Notes under the pieces: model-generated
The model's database searches: none
What the model was told of the DNA's origin: nothing
The model's input: the letters and a program-made list of their open reading frames with translations, nothing else
Program-made: the position numbers and the translations under genes
Shown here: in pieces, positions 56,823 through 64,000 of the stretch
How the letters are laid out: the number at the start of each line of letters is the position of its first letter
Numbering within the stretch: position 1 is the first letter of the stretch
Assembly (NCBI GenBank): GCA_016708585.1
Contig: JADJFK010000001.1
Location: 62,001 to 126,000 of the forward strand
DNA from: Sulfuritalea sp.
GTDB lineage: Bacteria; Pseudomonadota; Gammaproteobacteria; Burkholderiales; Rhodocyclaceae
Reading direction: 5' to 3'
DNA length: 64,000 nt

Positions 56823-57359
56823 ATGGAGCAATATCACGGCACCACCATCCTTTCCGTGCGGCGCGGCAACAGCGTCGCCCTGGGCGGCGACGGCCAGGTG
56901 ACGCTGGGCAACATCGTGGTCAAGGCCACCGCGCGCAAGGTGCGGCGGCTCTACAACGAGAAGATCCTGGCCGGCTTCGCCGGCGGCACGGCGGACGCCT
57001 TCACGCTGTTCGAGCGCTTCGAGGCCAAGCTGGAACAGCATCAGGGCAAGCTCATGCGCGCCGCCGTCGAACTGGCCAAGGACTGGCGCACCGACCGCAT
57101 GTTGCGCCGCCTGGAAGCCATGCTCTCGGTCGCCGACCGCGAGCATTCGCTGATCATCACCGGCAACGGCGACGTGCTCGAACCGGAGTACGGCATCGTC
57201 GCCATCGGCAGCGGCGGCGCGTATGCGCAGTCCGCGGCGCGCGCGCTGCTGGAGAACACCGGTCTGACGCCCGCCGAGATCGTCAAGAAGTCGCTCGAAA
57301 TCGCCGGCGACCTGTGCATCTACACCAATCAGAGCCATCTGATCGAAGTTCTCGAATGA
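56823..57359 (+). CDS. hslV: ATP-dependent protease peptidase subunit HslV
   Basis: 178 residues. After removal of a six-residue propeptide the N-terminal Thr of TTILSVRRGN is the nucleophile. GGDGQVTLGN and SGGAYAQSAARAL are conserved. Forms a dodecamer with HslU that degrades unfolded proteins. Confidence 0.97.
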   Translation: MEQYHGTTILSVRRGNSVALGGDGQVTLGNIVVKATARKVRRLYNEKILAGFAGGTADAFTLFERFEAKLEQHQGKLMRAAVELAKDWRTDRMLRRLEAMLSVADREHSLIITGNGDVLEPEYGIVAIGSGGAYAQSAARALLENTGLTPAEIVKKSLEIAGDLCIYTNQSHLIEVLE

Positions 57360-57386
57360 TCGAGAACTTCGATCGTGGCAATAAGG

Positions 57387-57424
57387 CCCGCCCCCTCCCA
57401 GCCTCCCCCTCACGGGGGAGGTGA
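57387..57424. repeat. G/C-palindromic repeat between hslV and hslU
   Basis: CCCGCCCCCTCCCAGCCTCC and CCCCTCACGGGGGAGG: same family as the rlmI and 3.2-kb copies. Lies between the two genes of the operon. Confidence 0.5.
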
Positions 57425-57483
57425 CTGGTTTGCTCGCTGCGCTCGGTGTTGGAGGGCGCTCTTACTGAAAGTTCCGCACGTAA

Positions 57484-58818
57484 ATGACCCAAATGACTCC
57501 CGCGGAAATCGTTTCCGAACTCGACAAGAACATCGTCGGCCAGTCGCGCGCCAAGCGCGCGGTGGCCATCGCCCTGCGCAACCGCTGGCGCCGCATGCAG
57601 GTCGCCGAGCCCCTGCGCACCGAGATCACGCCGAAGAACATCCTGATGATCGGCCCCACCGGCGTCGGCAAGACCGAGATCGCGCGGCGCCTGGCGCGCC
57701 TGGCCAACGCGCCCTTCATCAAGATCGAGGCGACCAAGTTCACCGAGGTCGGCTATGTCGGCCGCGACGTCGACACCATCATCCGCGACCTGATCGAGAC
57801 GGCGATCAAGGATGCCCGGGAAAAGGCCATGCGCGTCGTGCGCGACCGCGCCATGGATGCCGCCGAGGATCGCGTGCTCGACGTACTTTTGCCCCAGGCA
57901 AGAGTCGGCGCCGGCGACACGGCGGAAGACGGGTCCGGGTCCGGCGGTACGCGGCAGAAGTTCCGCAAGAAGCTGCGCGAAGGCGAACTGGACGACAAGG
58001 AAATCGAGATCGAAGTCGCCGCACCGCAGGCCAGCATGGAGATCTTCGCCCCGCCCGGCATGGAAGACCTCACCCAGCAGATCCAGGGCATGTTCCAGAA
58101 CATCGGCGGCGGCAAGAAGCGGCAGCGCAAGATGAAGATCCGCGACGCGATGAAGTCGCTGGCCGATGAAGAGGCCGTGCGCCTGATCAACGACGAGGAG
58201 GTCAAGGCCGAGGCGCTGAAGAACGTCGAGCAGAACGGCATCGTCTTCCTCGACGAGATCGACAAGATCGCCTCGCGCTCCGAGGCGCACGGTGCCGAGG
58301 TCTCGCGCCAGGGCGTGCAGAGGGACCTGCTGCCGCTGGTGGAGGGCACCACGGTCAGCACCAAGTACGGCATGATCAAGACCGACCACATCCTGTTCAT
58401 CGCCAGCGGCGCCTTCCACCTCGCCAAGCCCTCCGACCTGATTCCCGAATTGCAGGGTCGTTTCCCGATCCGCGTCGAGCTCGATTCGTTGTCGGTGGAC
58501 GACTTCGAGCGGATACTCACGCAGACCGACGCCTGCCTGACGCGGCAGTACCAGGCCCTGCTGGCGACCGAAGCGGTAACGCTGGAGTTCGCCGCCGACG
58601 GCATCAAGCGCCTGGCCGAGATCGCCTTCCAGGTGAACGAAAAGACCGAGAATATCGGCGCGCGCCGGCTTTACACCGTGATGGAAAAACTGCTCGAGGA
58701 GATCTCCTTCGACGCCGGCCGCCGCGGCGGTGAAAAGCTGCTGCTCGACGGCGCCTATGTCGATGCCAGGCTCGGCGAACTGGCGAAGAACGAAGACCTC
58801 TCGCGTTACGTGCTGTGA
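57484..58818 (+). CDS. hslU: HslU unfoldase ATPase
   Basis: 444 residues. Walker A GPTGVGKTE, Walker B FLDEIDKIA, and the family C-terminus LARNEDLSRYVL-like end. The I-domain carries a short insertion RVGAGDTAED from a dispersed repeat, just before RQKFRKKLREGELDDKE. Feeds HslV. ATG at 57484. Confidence 0.97.
   Translation: MTQMTPAEIVSELDKNIVGQSRAKRAVAIALRNRWRRMQVAEPLRTEITPKNILMIGPTGVGKTEIARRLARLANAPFIKIEATKFTEVGYVGRDVDTIIRDLIETAIKDAREKAMRVVRDRAMDAAEDRVLDVLLPQARVGAGDTAEDGSGSGGTRQKFRKKLREGELDDKEIEIEVAAPQASMEIFAPPGMEDLTQQIQGMFQNIGGGKKRQRKMKIRDAMKSLADEEAVRLINDEEVKAEALKNVEQNGIVFLDEIDKIASRSEAHGAEVSRQGVQRDLLPLVEGTTVSTKYGMIKTDHILFIASGAFHLAKPSDLIPELQGRFPIRVELDSLSVDDFERILTQTDACLTRQYQALLATEAVTLEFAADGIKRLAEIAFQVNEKTENIGARRLYTVMEKLLEEISFDAGRRGGEKLLLDGAYVDARLGELAKNEDLSRYVL
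57900..57924 (+). repeat. Dispersed GTCGGCGCCGGC repeat, copy 11 (inside hslU)
   Basis: GTCGGCGCCGGC exact, tail GACACGGCG, after AAGA. Frame reads RVGAGDTA in the variable I-domain. Confidence 0.7.
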
Positions 58819-59723
58819 TGGTGGCTGACGCCGGTCCGCTGCTGCGGATCGTTTCCATCGTCTTTCCGATTTTCGCCGTGGTCGCGATCGGCTGGGGCTA
58901 CGCCCGCTATCGGCGCACCCGCGGCGGCATCGACATGGCCTTCGCCAACGAGCTCAACATGGACGTGTTCGTGCCGGCGCTGGTGATTTCCGCGATGGTG
59001 ACCAAGTCCTTCGAACTGGCGAGCTACCAGTGGCTGGCGCTCGGCGCCGTGCTGGTGATGCTGGGCAGCGGCGCGCTGGCCTGGGGGCTGGCGATCCTGC
59101 TGCGCGAAGAGGCCAAAACCTTCGTGCCGCCGGTGATGTTCGTCAATGCCGGCAACATGGGCCTGCCGCTGATGGTGCTGGCCTTCGGCGAGGACGCGCT
59201 GCCGGCGGCCGTGGTGCTGTTCTTCGTCGAGAACACCCTGCACTACACCTTCGGCACCTGGCTGCTCGACCATCGGGCGCGGTTGTGGACCCTGTGGCGG
59301 AATCCGGTCATCGCCGCGTCCCTGGTCGGCATCGGACTGAGCGTGGCCAAGGTGGAGTTATGGCATCCGCTCTACCTCGCCATCAAGCTGCTGGGGGAGA
59401 TCGCGGTGCCCCTGCTGCTGTTTTCGCTCGGCGTGCGCATGGCCGTGTCCTCGCTTTCGGACTTGCGGGTGGGTGTGATCGGCGCCATCGCCACGCCGCT
59501 GATCGGCATGGCGCTGGCCGCGCTGGCCGTTCCGCTGCTCGGCCTCTCCGGCCGCGACGCCGACATGCTGCTGATTTTCGGCGCGCTGCCGCCGGCGGTG
59601 CTGAACTACGTGTTTGCCGAGCGTTACCGGCAGGAACCGGGCAAGGTGGCCTCGATGGTCATGCTCGGCAACCTGGGGGCGTTGCTGTTCATCCCGATTG
59701 CGTTGGCACTTACTCTCAAGTAG
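58818..59723 (+). CDS. AEC-family auxin-efflux-carrier-like transporter
   Basis: 301 residues, about ten helices (LRIVSIVFPIFAVVAIGWGYA first). FVNAGNMGLPLMVLAFGED is the AEC motif. Exports organic anions or amino acids. Start overlaps the hslU stop by one base. Confidence 0.88.
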   Translation: MVADAGPLLRIVSIVFPIFAVVAIGWGYARYRRTRGGIDMAFANELNMDVFVPALVISAMVTKSFELASYQWLALGAVLVMLGSGALAWGLAILLREEAKTFVPPVMFVNAGNMGLPLMVLAFGEDALPAAVVLFFVENTLHYTFGTWLLDHRARLWTLWRNPVIAASLVGIGLSVAKVELWHPLYLAIKLLGEIAVPLLLFSLGVRMAVSSLSDLRVGVIGAIATPLIGMALAALAVPLLGLSGRDADMLLIFGALPPAVLNYVFAERYRQEPGKVASMVMLGNLGALLFIPIALALTLK

Positions 59724-59790
59724 CCGCTCGATAGGCGGGGCACGAGCGTTCCCTCCCGGCCTTCCGAGGCTTGCAAAAACCGCTTTCTGT

Positions 59791-59838
59791 TGACAATGCG
59801 TAATTTAATGCATACATTAATGCACGCACAATACAGGA
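59791..59838 (+). promoter_or_regulatory. Promoter and GntR-style operator of the sugar-acid operon
   Basis: TTGACA, 17 bp, TACATT. Overlapping are TTAATG-CATA-CATTAA and TGCAT-ACATTA-ATGCA inverted repeats, the style of GntR-family sites. Then AGGAGGAG before the GTG start. Confidence 0.6.
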
Positions 59839-59847
59839 GGAGTTGTC

Positions 59848-60831
59848 GTGGCATCGACTTCCGGCATCGCGCCCCAGATCCCGCTGTCCGAGTTGCGTTT
59901 CGCCGGCTCCGGTCTGAAGCGTCCCGAATGTGTGCTTGCCACGGCGCGCGGTGCCTTGTACACAGCGGACTGGCGCGGCGGCGTGGCGCAAACGCTGCCG
60001 GACGGAAGCCAGCGGCTGTTCACCGCGAGCCTTCCCGACGGCCGACCGCTCAAGCCCAACGGCATTGCCCTGCGCCCCGACGGCAGCTTCCTCCTGGCCG
60101 ACCTGGGCGATACGCAGGGTGGCGTCTTCCATCTGCAGCGCAACGGCAGCGTCACACCCTTCCTCGAGCAGATCGACGGCGTTCCGGTTCCGCCGTCCAA
60201 CTATGTGGTCGAGGACGGCAAACGCACCTGGCTGACGGTCAGCACGCGCCACCAGCCGCGCGCACTGGCTTATCGCGGCGACATCGCGGACGGCTTCATC
60301 GCGGTCATCGACGAACGCGGTGCGCGCATCGTTGCCGACGGACTGTGCTACACCAACGAGGCGGTACCCAGCCCGGACGGACAATGGCTGTACGTCAATG
60401 AAACCTTCGCACGGCGCCTGACGCGCTTTCGCATCGGCGCCGACGGCTCGCTCTCGGGCCGGGAAGTGGTCACCACCTTCGGCCATGGTACGTATCCGGA
60501 CGGCCTCACCTTCGATGCGGAAGGCGGCATCTGGATCACCTCCATCGTCTCCAACCGGGTGATCCGCGTGCTTCCGGACGGCAGCCAGGTGCTGATGCTG
60601 GAGGACTGCGACCTGGTGCATGTCGATTGGGTGGAGAAGGCCTTTCTCGCCGGCGAGATGGGCCGCCCCCACCTGGACAAGGCCAGCGGCCGGATCCTGA
60701 AGAACATCTCGAGCCTGGCCTTTGGCGGCCCCGGCTTGCGCACGGCCTATCTGGGCTGCCTGCTCGACGACCGGCTGCCGTGCTTTGCCTCGCCCGTTGC
60801 CGGCCACCCGCCCCACCACTGGAATTTCTGA
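59848..60831 (+). CDS. SMP-30/gluconolactonase family lactonase
   Basis: 327 residues, six-bladed propeller: LKRPECVLATARGALYTAD, NGIALRPDGSFLLADLGD and YTNEAVPSPDGQWLYVNET hold the metal-binding residues. Hydrolyses sugar lactones. GTG start with AGGAGGAG. First gene of the operon. Confidence 0.87.
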   Translation: MASTSGIAPQIPLSELRFAGSGLKRPECVLATARGALYTADWRGGVAQTLPDGSQRLFTASLPDGRPLKPNGIALRPDGSFLLADLGDTQGGVFHLQRNGSVTPFLEQIDGVPVPPSNYVVEDGKRTWLTVSTRHQPRALAYRGDIADGFIAVIDERGARIVADGLCYTNEAVPSPDGQWLYVNETFARRLTRFRIGADGSLSGREVVTTFGHGTYPDGLTFDAEGGIWITSIVSNRVIRVLPDGSQVLMLEDCDLVHVDWVEKAFLAGEMGRPHLDKASGRILKNISSLAFGGPGLRTAYLGCLLDDRLPCFASPVAGHPPHHWNF

Positions 60832-60882
60832 CCCGGCACTCCCACGAATCGCCGGCACAGATCGAAAAGGAATCGCAAGACC

Positions 60883-62001
60883 ATGAGCAAACATCAATTC
60901 AAGATTGCCGTGCTGCCCGGCGACGGCATCGGCCCGGAGATCATGAGCGCCTGCATCGAAGTGCTGCACCGGCTCCTGGTCGACCAGCCGCGATTCAGTC
61001 TCGCCTACCTGCCCGGCCCCGGCGGCGCGCAGCACTATGCCGACACCGGCGTTGCGCTGCCCGACGCCACGATGCGCACCTGCGAGGAGGCCGACGCGAT
61101 CCTGTTCGGCTCCATGGGGCTGCCCCACATCCGCTATCCGGATGGCACCGAAGTCAATCCGCAGCTGGGCCTGCGCAAGGATTTCGACCTGTATGCCGGC
61201 GTGCGTCCGATCCGCGCGATTCCGGGTGTGCCCTCCGTGCTGAGCGATCCGCGCGCGGCGCAGATCGACTTCGTGCTGATCCGCGAGCAGTCCGAAGGAT
61301 TGTTCTACGGCCGGCTCTACCCGGAACACCAACCCGCCGCCAACGACCAGGAAGCCTTCGACCTCGGCCGCATCACGCGCAAGGGTTCCGAGCGCCTGTT
61401 CGACTTCGCCTTCCGCATGGCGCGGCAGCGCCGTGCCGCCAATCCGGCCAAGGGCCGCGTCACCTGCGTGGACAAGGCCAATGTGCTGAACAGCATGGCC
61501 TTCTTCCACAAGATCTACTGGGAGCGCGCCAAGCTGAATCCCGACATCGTCGCCGACCACTGCTATGTCGACGCGATGGCCTTGAACCTCGTCAAGCGTC
61601 CGTGGGACTATGACGTGGTGCCCACCGAAAACCAGTTCGGCGACATCCTTTCGGACCTCGCCGCCGGACTGATCGGCGGCCTCGGCATGTCGCCGTCCGG
61701 CGACATCGGCGACAAGTACGGGCTGTTCCAGCCCAGCCACGGCACGGCGCCGGACATCGCCGGCCAGGGCAAGGCCAATCCGACGGCCATGATCCTCTCG
61801 GCGGCGATGATGCTCGACTGGCTCGGTGAAAAGCACGGCATGCCCGAGGCGAAGGCGGAAGCGGCGCGGCTCGCGCGGGCCGTCGATGCGGCCTTCGCTC
61901 CTGGCCGGCTGCTGTCCTGCGAACTCGGCGGCAGGGATGGCACGGCCGCCATCACCGATGCCATCACCAAGGCGCTTGCCCGAGAGTCGGCGCTGGCGTG
62001 A
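60883..62001 (+). CDS. Isocitrate/isopropylmalate-family dehydrogenase (tartrate/malate type)
   Basis: 372 residues. AVLPGDGIGPEIM at the start, metal site TENQFGDILSDLAAGLIGG and SHGTAPDIAGQGKANP. Closest in layout to tartrate or D-malate dehydrogenases that decarboxylate hydroxy acids. Ends with a degenerate dispersed repeat (ARESALA). Confidence 0.87.
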   Translation: MSKHQFKIAVLPGDGIGPEIMSACIEVLHRLLVDQPRFSLAYLPGPGGAQHYADTGVALPDATMRTCEEADAILFGSMGLPHIRYPDGTEVNPQLGLRKDFDLYAGVRPIRAIPGVPSVLSDPRAAQIDFVLIREQSEGLFYGRLYPEHQPAANDQEAFDLGRITRKGSERLFDFAFRMARQRRAANPAKGRVTCVDKANVLNSMAFFHKIYWERAKLNPDIVADHCYVDAMALNLVKRPWDYDVVPTENQFGDILSDLAAGLIGGLGMSPSGDIGDKYGLFQPSHGTAPDIAGQGKANPTAMILSAAMMLDWLGEKHGMPEAKAEAARLARAVDAAFAPGRLLSCELGGRDGTAAITDAITKALARESALA

Positions 62002-62006
62002 CGGCG
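61982..62006 (+). repeat. Dispersed repeat, copy 12 (degenerate, dehydrogenase 3' end)
   Basis: GTCGGCGCTGGC with tail GTGACGGCG, spanning the stop codon and the start of the next gene. Confidence 0.4.
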
Positions 62007-63089
62007 ATGAACGACAAAATCAAGGTGGCAGCCGTCGGCGCCGGTTACTTCAGCCAGTTCCAGTACCAGGGCTGGCGCAACATGGATGACGTCAGGACCG
62101 TGGCCCTGGCCAACCGGAGTGTCGCCAAGGGCGAAGCGCTGGCGGCGCAATACGGTGTGCCGAAGGTCTATGCGCATGTCGAGGAAATGCTCGACGCCGA
62201 GCTGCCCGACCTGCTCGACATCATCACCACGCCGGCGACCTACCGCGAGTACATCGAACTGGCGGCCGCGCGCGGCATCAACGTGATCTGCCAGAAGCCT
62301 TTCGGCCGCAGCTTCGGCGAAGCCGTCGAACTGACGGAAATCGCCGAAAAGGCCGGCATCAAGCTCGTGGTGCATGAAAACTTCCGCTGGCAGCCGTGGT
62401 ATCGCGAGGCGAAGCGCCTGATCGGCAAGGGCCAGCTCGGGACGCTGCACAGTGCGGCGTTCCGCCTGCGCCCGGGCGACGGCCAGGGTCCGCAGGCCTA
62501 TCTCGACCGCCAGCCCTACTTCCAGCAGATGCCGCGCCTGCTGGTGTATGAAACCGCCATTCACTGGATCGACACCTTCCGCTTCCTGATGGGCGAGGTC
62601 AGCGCGGTCTATGCGCGCCTGCGCAAGGTCAATCCGGTCATCGCCGGAGAGGACGCCGGCTACATCATCTTCGAATACGAGTCGGGCGCGACGGGCCTGT
62701 TCGACGGCAATCGCCTCAACGACCACGTCGCCGGCAACCCGCGGCGGACCATGGGCGAAATGTGGCTCGAAGGCAGCGGCGGCGTGCTGCGGCTCGACGG
62801 TGAAGCGCGTTTGTGGTGGAAGCCGCATCACGGCGACGAGGCCGAGCATGCGTATGACAAGGGCCGGCTCGACAGCTTCGGCGGCGGCGCCTGCGAGTGG
62901 ATGCAGCGCCACGTCATCGCGCACCTGCTGCATGGCGCGCCGCTGGAAAACACGGCGCGCGAGTACCTGGTCAATCTCAAGGTTCAGGAAGCGGTGTACC
63001 GCTCCCACAAGGAAGGCAGGCGGATCGAACTGGCCGGCTTCGATCCCGAGGAACGCCCCGTGCTGCAAACGTTCGACGGCCCCATTTGA
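61998..63089 (+). CDS. Gfo/Idh/MocA-family oxidoreductase
   Basis: 363 residues from a GTG at 61998 (or ATG at 62007). Rossmann VAAVGAGYFSQFQYQGW, then CQKPFGRSFGEAVELTE and the catalytic ETAIHWIDTFRFLMGE. NAD(P)-dependent sugar or polyol dehydrogenase. Overlaps the previous gene. Confidence 0.88.
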   Translation: MTAMNDKIKVAAVGAGYFSQFQYQGWRNMDDVRTVALANRSVAKGEALAAQYGVPKVYAHVEEMLDAELPDLLDIITTPATYREYIELAAARGINVICQKPFGRSFGEAVELTEIAEKAGIKLVVHENFRWQPWYREAKRLIGKGQLGTLHSAAFRLRPGDGQGPQAYLDRQPYFQQMPRLLVYETAIHWIDTFRFLMGEVSAVYARLRKVNPVIAGEDAGYIIFEYESGATGLFDGNRLNDHVAGNPRRTMGEMWLEGSGGVLRLDGEARLWWKPHHGDEAEHAYDKGRLDSFGGGACEWMQRHVIAHLLHGAPLENTAREYLVNLKVQEAVYRSHKEGRRIELAGFDPEERPVLQTFDGPI

Positions 63090-63120
63090 CTCAGCTGACC
63101 CAACCCAGGAGGATCACATC

Positions 63121-64000
63121 ATGAAACGCAGAACATTCATCGCCCGCAGCCTGATCACCGCCAGCATCGCGGCGGCCTTTGCCCTTCCCCTGTCGGCCGC
63201 CGCGGCGACCGCGCTCAAGTTCAGCCACACTGACCAGCCCGGCGGCGCTCGCCACATGGCGGCGGAACTGTTCGGCAAGAAGGTCGCCGAATACACCCAG
63301 GGCCGTTACGAGGTCAAGGTCTATCCGGCGGGCCAGCTGGCCAACGACCCGAAAGCCATCGAGCAGCTGCAGCTCGGCGGCATCGACTTCACGGTATCCA
63401 GCACCGGGTCCTACGCGACCCACCTGGCGACCCTGAACCTGACCATGCTGCCCTTCCTGGTCGAGAACTACGACCAGGGCTGGAAGTTCTATGACGAATC
63501 GAAATGGCTGCAGGCGCAGTTCGCCAAGGCGCCGGAAAAGGGCTTCCGCTTCCTCGCTACATGGGAAGCCGGCTTCCGCAACATGACCACCAAGGACGCG
63601 CTGGCCAGCCCGGCCGACGCCAAGGGCAAGAAGCTGCGCTCCTTCCCGAATGAAATGATGCGCTGGACACTGGAATCGATGGGCTTCGCGGTGCAGATCA
63701 TGCCGCTGCCCGAGGTCTACCTGGCGATCCAGCAGGGCGCCGTGGCCGGTCAGGAAAATCCGATCGATACGATTTTTTCCAACAAGTTCTACGAAGTTGC
63801 GCCCAACGTCACGCTGACCAACCATGTCTATAGCCCGATCCCGCTGACCATTTCGGAGAAGACCTGGCAGAAGCTGTCGCCGGCCGATCAGGCCGCCGTG
63901 ACCAGGGCGGCAAAAGAGGCGGGCGAATGGAGCCGCAAGGAAATTCGCGGCAACGACGAGCGCCAGCTGAAGGAAATGGCCGCCAAGGGCGCCAAGGTCG
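63121..64000 (+). CDS. TRAP transporter solute receptor (DctP family), truncated by the window
   Basis: 293 residues visible. Signal peptide (RRTFIARSLITASIAAAFAL), then LKFSHTDQPGGARHMAAELF, VKVYPAGQLANDPKAIEQLQ and the conserved Arg/Asn pocket near GKKLRSFPNEMM. Binds a carboxylate, probably a sugar acid, for a DctQM transporter lying outside. The gene runs off the right edge. Confidence 0.92.
   Translation, partial: MKRRTFIARSLITASIAAAFALPLSAAAATALKFSHTDQPGGARHMAAELFGKKVAEYTQGRYEVKVYPAGQLANDPKAIEQLQLGGIDFTVSSTGSYATHLATLNLTMLPFLVENYDQGWKFYDESKWLQAQFAKAPEKGFRFLATWEAGFRNMTTKDALASPADAKGKKLRSFPNEMMRWTLESMGFAVQIMPLPEVYLAIQQGAVAGQENPIDTIFSNKFYEVAPNVTLTNHVYSPIPLTISEKTWQKLSPADQAAVTRAAKEAGEWSRKEIRGNDERQLKEMAAKGAKV

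Noticed and set aside
62025..62055. GTCGGCGCCGGT as another dispersed repeat copy
   Set aside because: It encodes the Rossmann VGAG of the oxidoreductase and lacks the AAAA head and the ACGGCG tail.

Overview
This window is high-GC chromosomal DNA from a betaproteobacterium, most likely a member or relative of the Rhodocyclales. The evidence is the gene set: class I PHA synthase, a torF-glnK-amtB nitrogen operon, a LiuR-type leucine catabolic cluster, RapZ, UbiK and HslUV. Two genes run off the edges: an MFS transporter at the left and a TRAP solute receptor at the right. No tRNA, rRNA or CRISPR was seen.

Layout. 1-6.4 kb: housekeeping genes on the minus strand (Pat-like acetyltransferase, mscL, MBL hydrolase, comM, ubiK). 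6.5-9.6 kb: torF-glnK-amtB behind a sigma-54 promoter with an NtrC-like site and a clear terminator. 9.6-15.7 kb: a periplasmic alpha-carbonic anhydrase between short direct repeats, a Sel1 protein, a PIN toxin-like gene, phaC, and a poly-G tract that may be an assembly artefact. 15.8-31.2 kb: the leucine/isovalerate operon, with liuR, a 30-bp palindromic operator, liuA, a GNAT/beta-carbonic anhydrase fusion, a thiolase, a second acyl-CoA dehydrogenase, mccB, liuC, an inserted AAA/DUF4143 ATPase, mccA, the HMG-CoA lyase gene and three small accessory genes. Two operon genes (a thioesterase and mccB) carry single-base frameshifts.

31.5-35.8 kb is an accessory island of visibly lower GC. It looks like a fragment of an integron cassette array. 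Three attC-like hairpin sites separate an unknown gene, a nucleotide-binding (TIR/deoxyribosyltransferase-like) gene split by a 1.2-kb IS3-family element with GCGC target duplication, and decayed hicBA/higBA toxin-antitoxin genes. A brnTA pair follows.

36-47.7 kb: mixed housekeeping genes (alpha/beta hydrolase-OsmC fusion, rapZ, Gx transporter, mutY, purT, flavin reductase, lysR, rlmI). 47.7-55.6 kb: a divergent zinc-acquisition region around a 49-bp perfect palindrome. One arm holds a ZIP transporter, a DUF2796 protein, an ABC pair and a DUF3299 protein (Zrg-like). The other holds a Zur-type regulator, a small metal-site-like protein, an outer-membrane porin, znuA and znuB. 55.6-59.7 kb: a STAS protein, hslVU and an AEC transporter. 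59.8-64 kb: the start of a sugar-acid type catabolic operon (SMP-30 lactonase, IMDH-family dehydrogenase, Gfo/Idh/MocA oxidoreductase, TRAP receptor).

The most unusual signal is a dispersed ~25-bp repeat with core AAAAGTCGGCGCCGGC. It occurs about 12 times in both orientations. At least eight copies lie inside coding sequences, always in a frame that adds a short peptide (KVGAG-type on one strand, PPAPTF-type on the other). It behaves like an in-frame, protein-coding mobile repeat.
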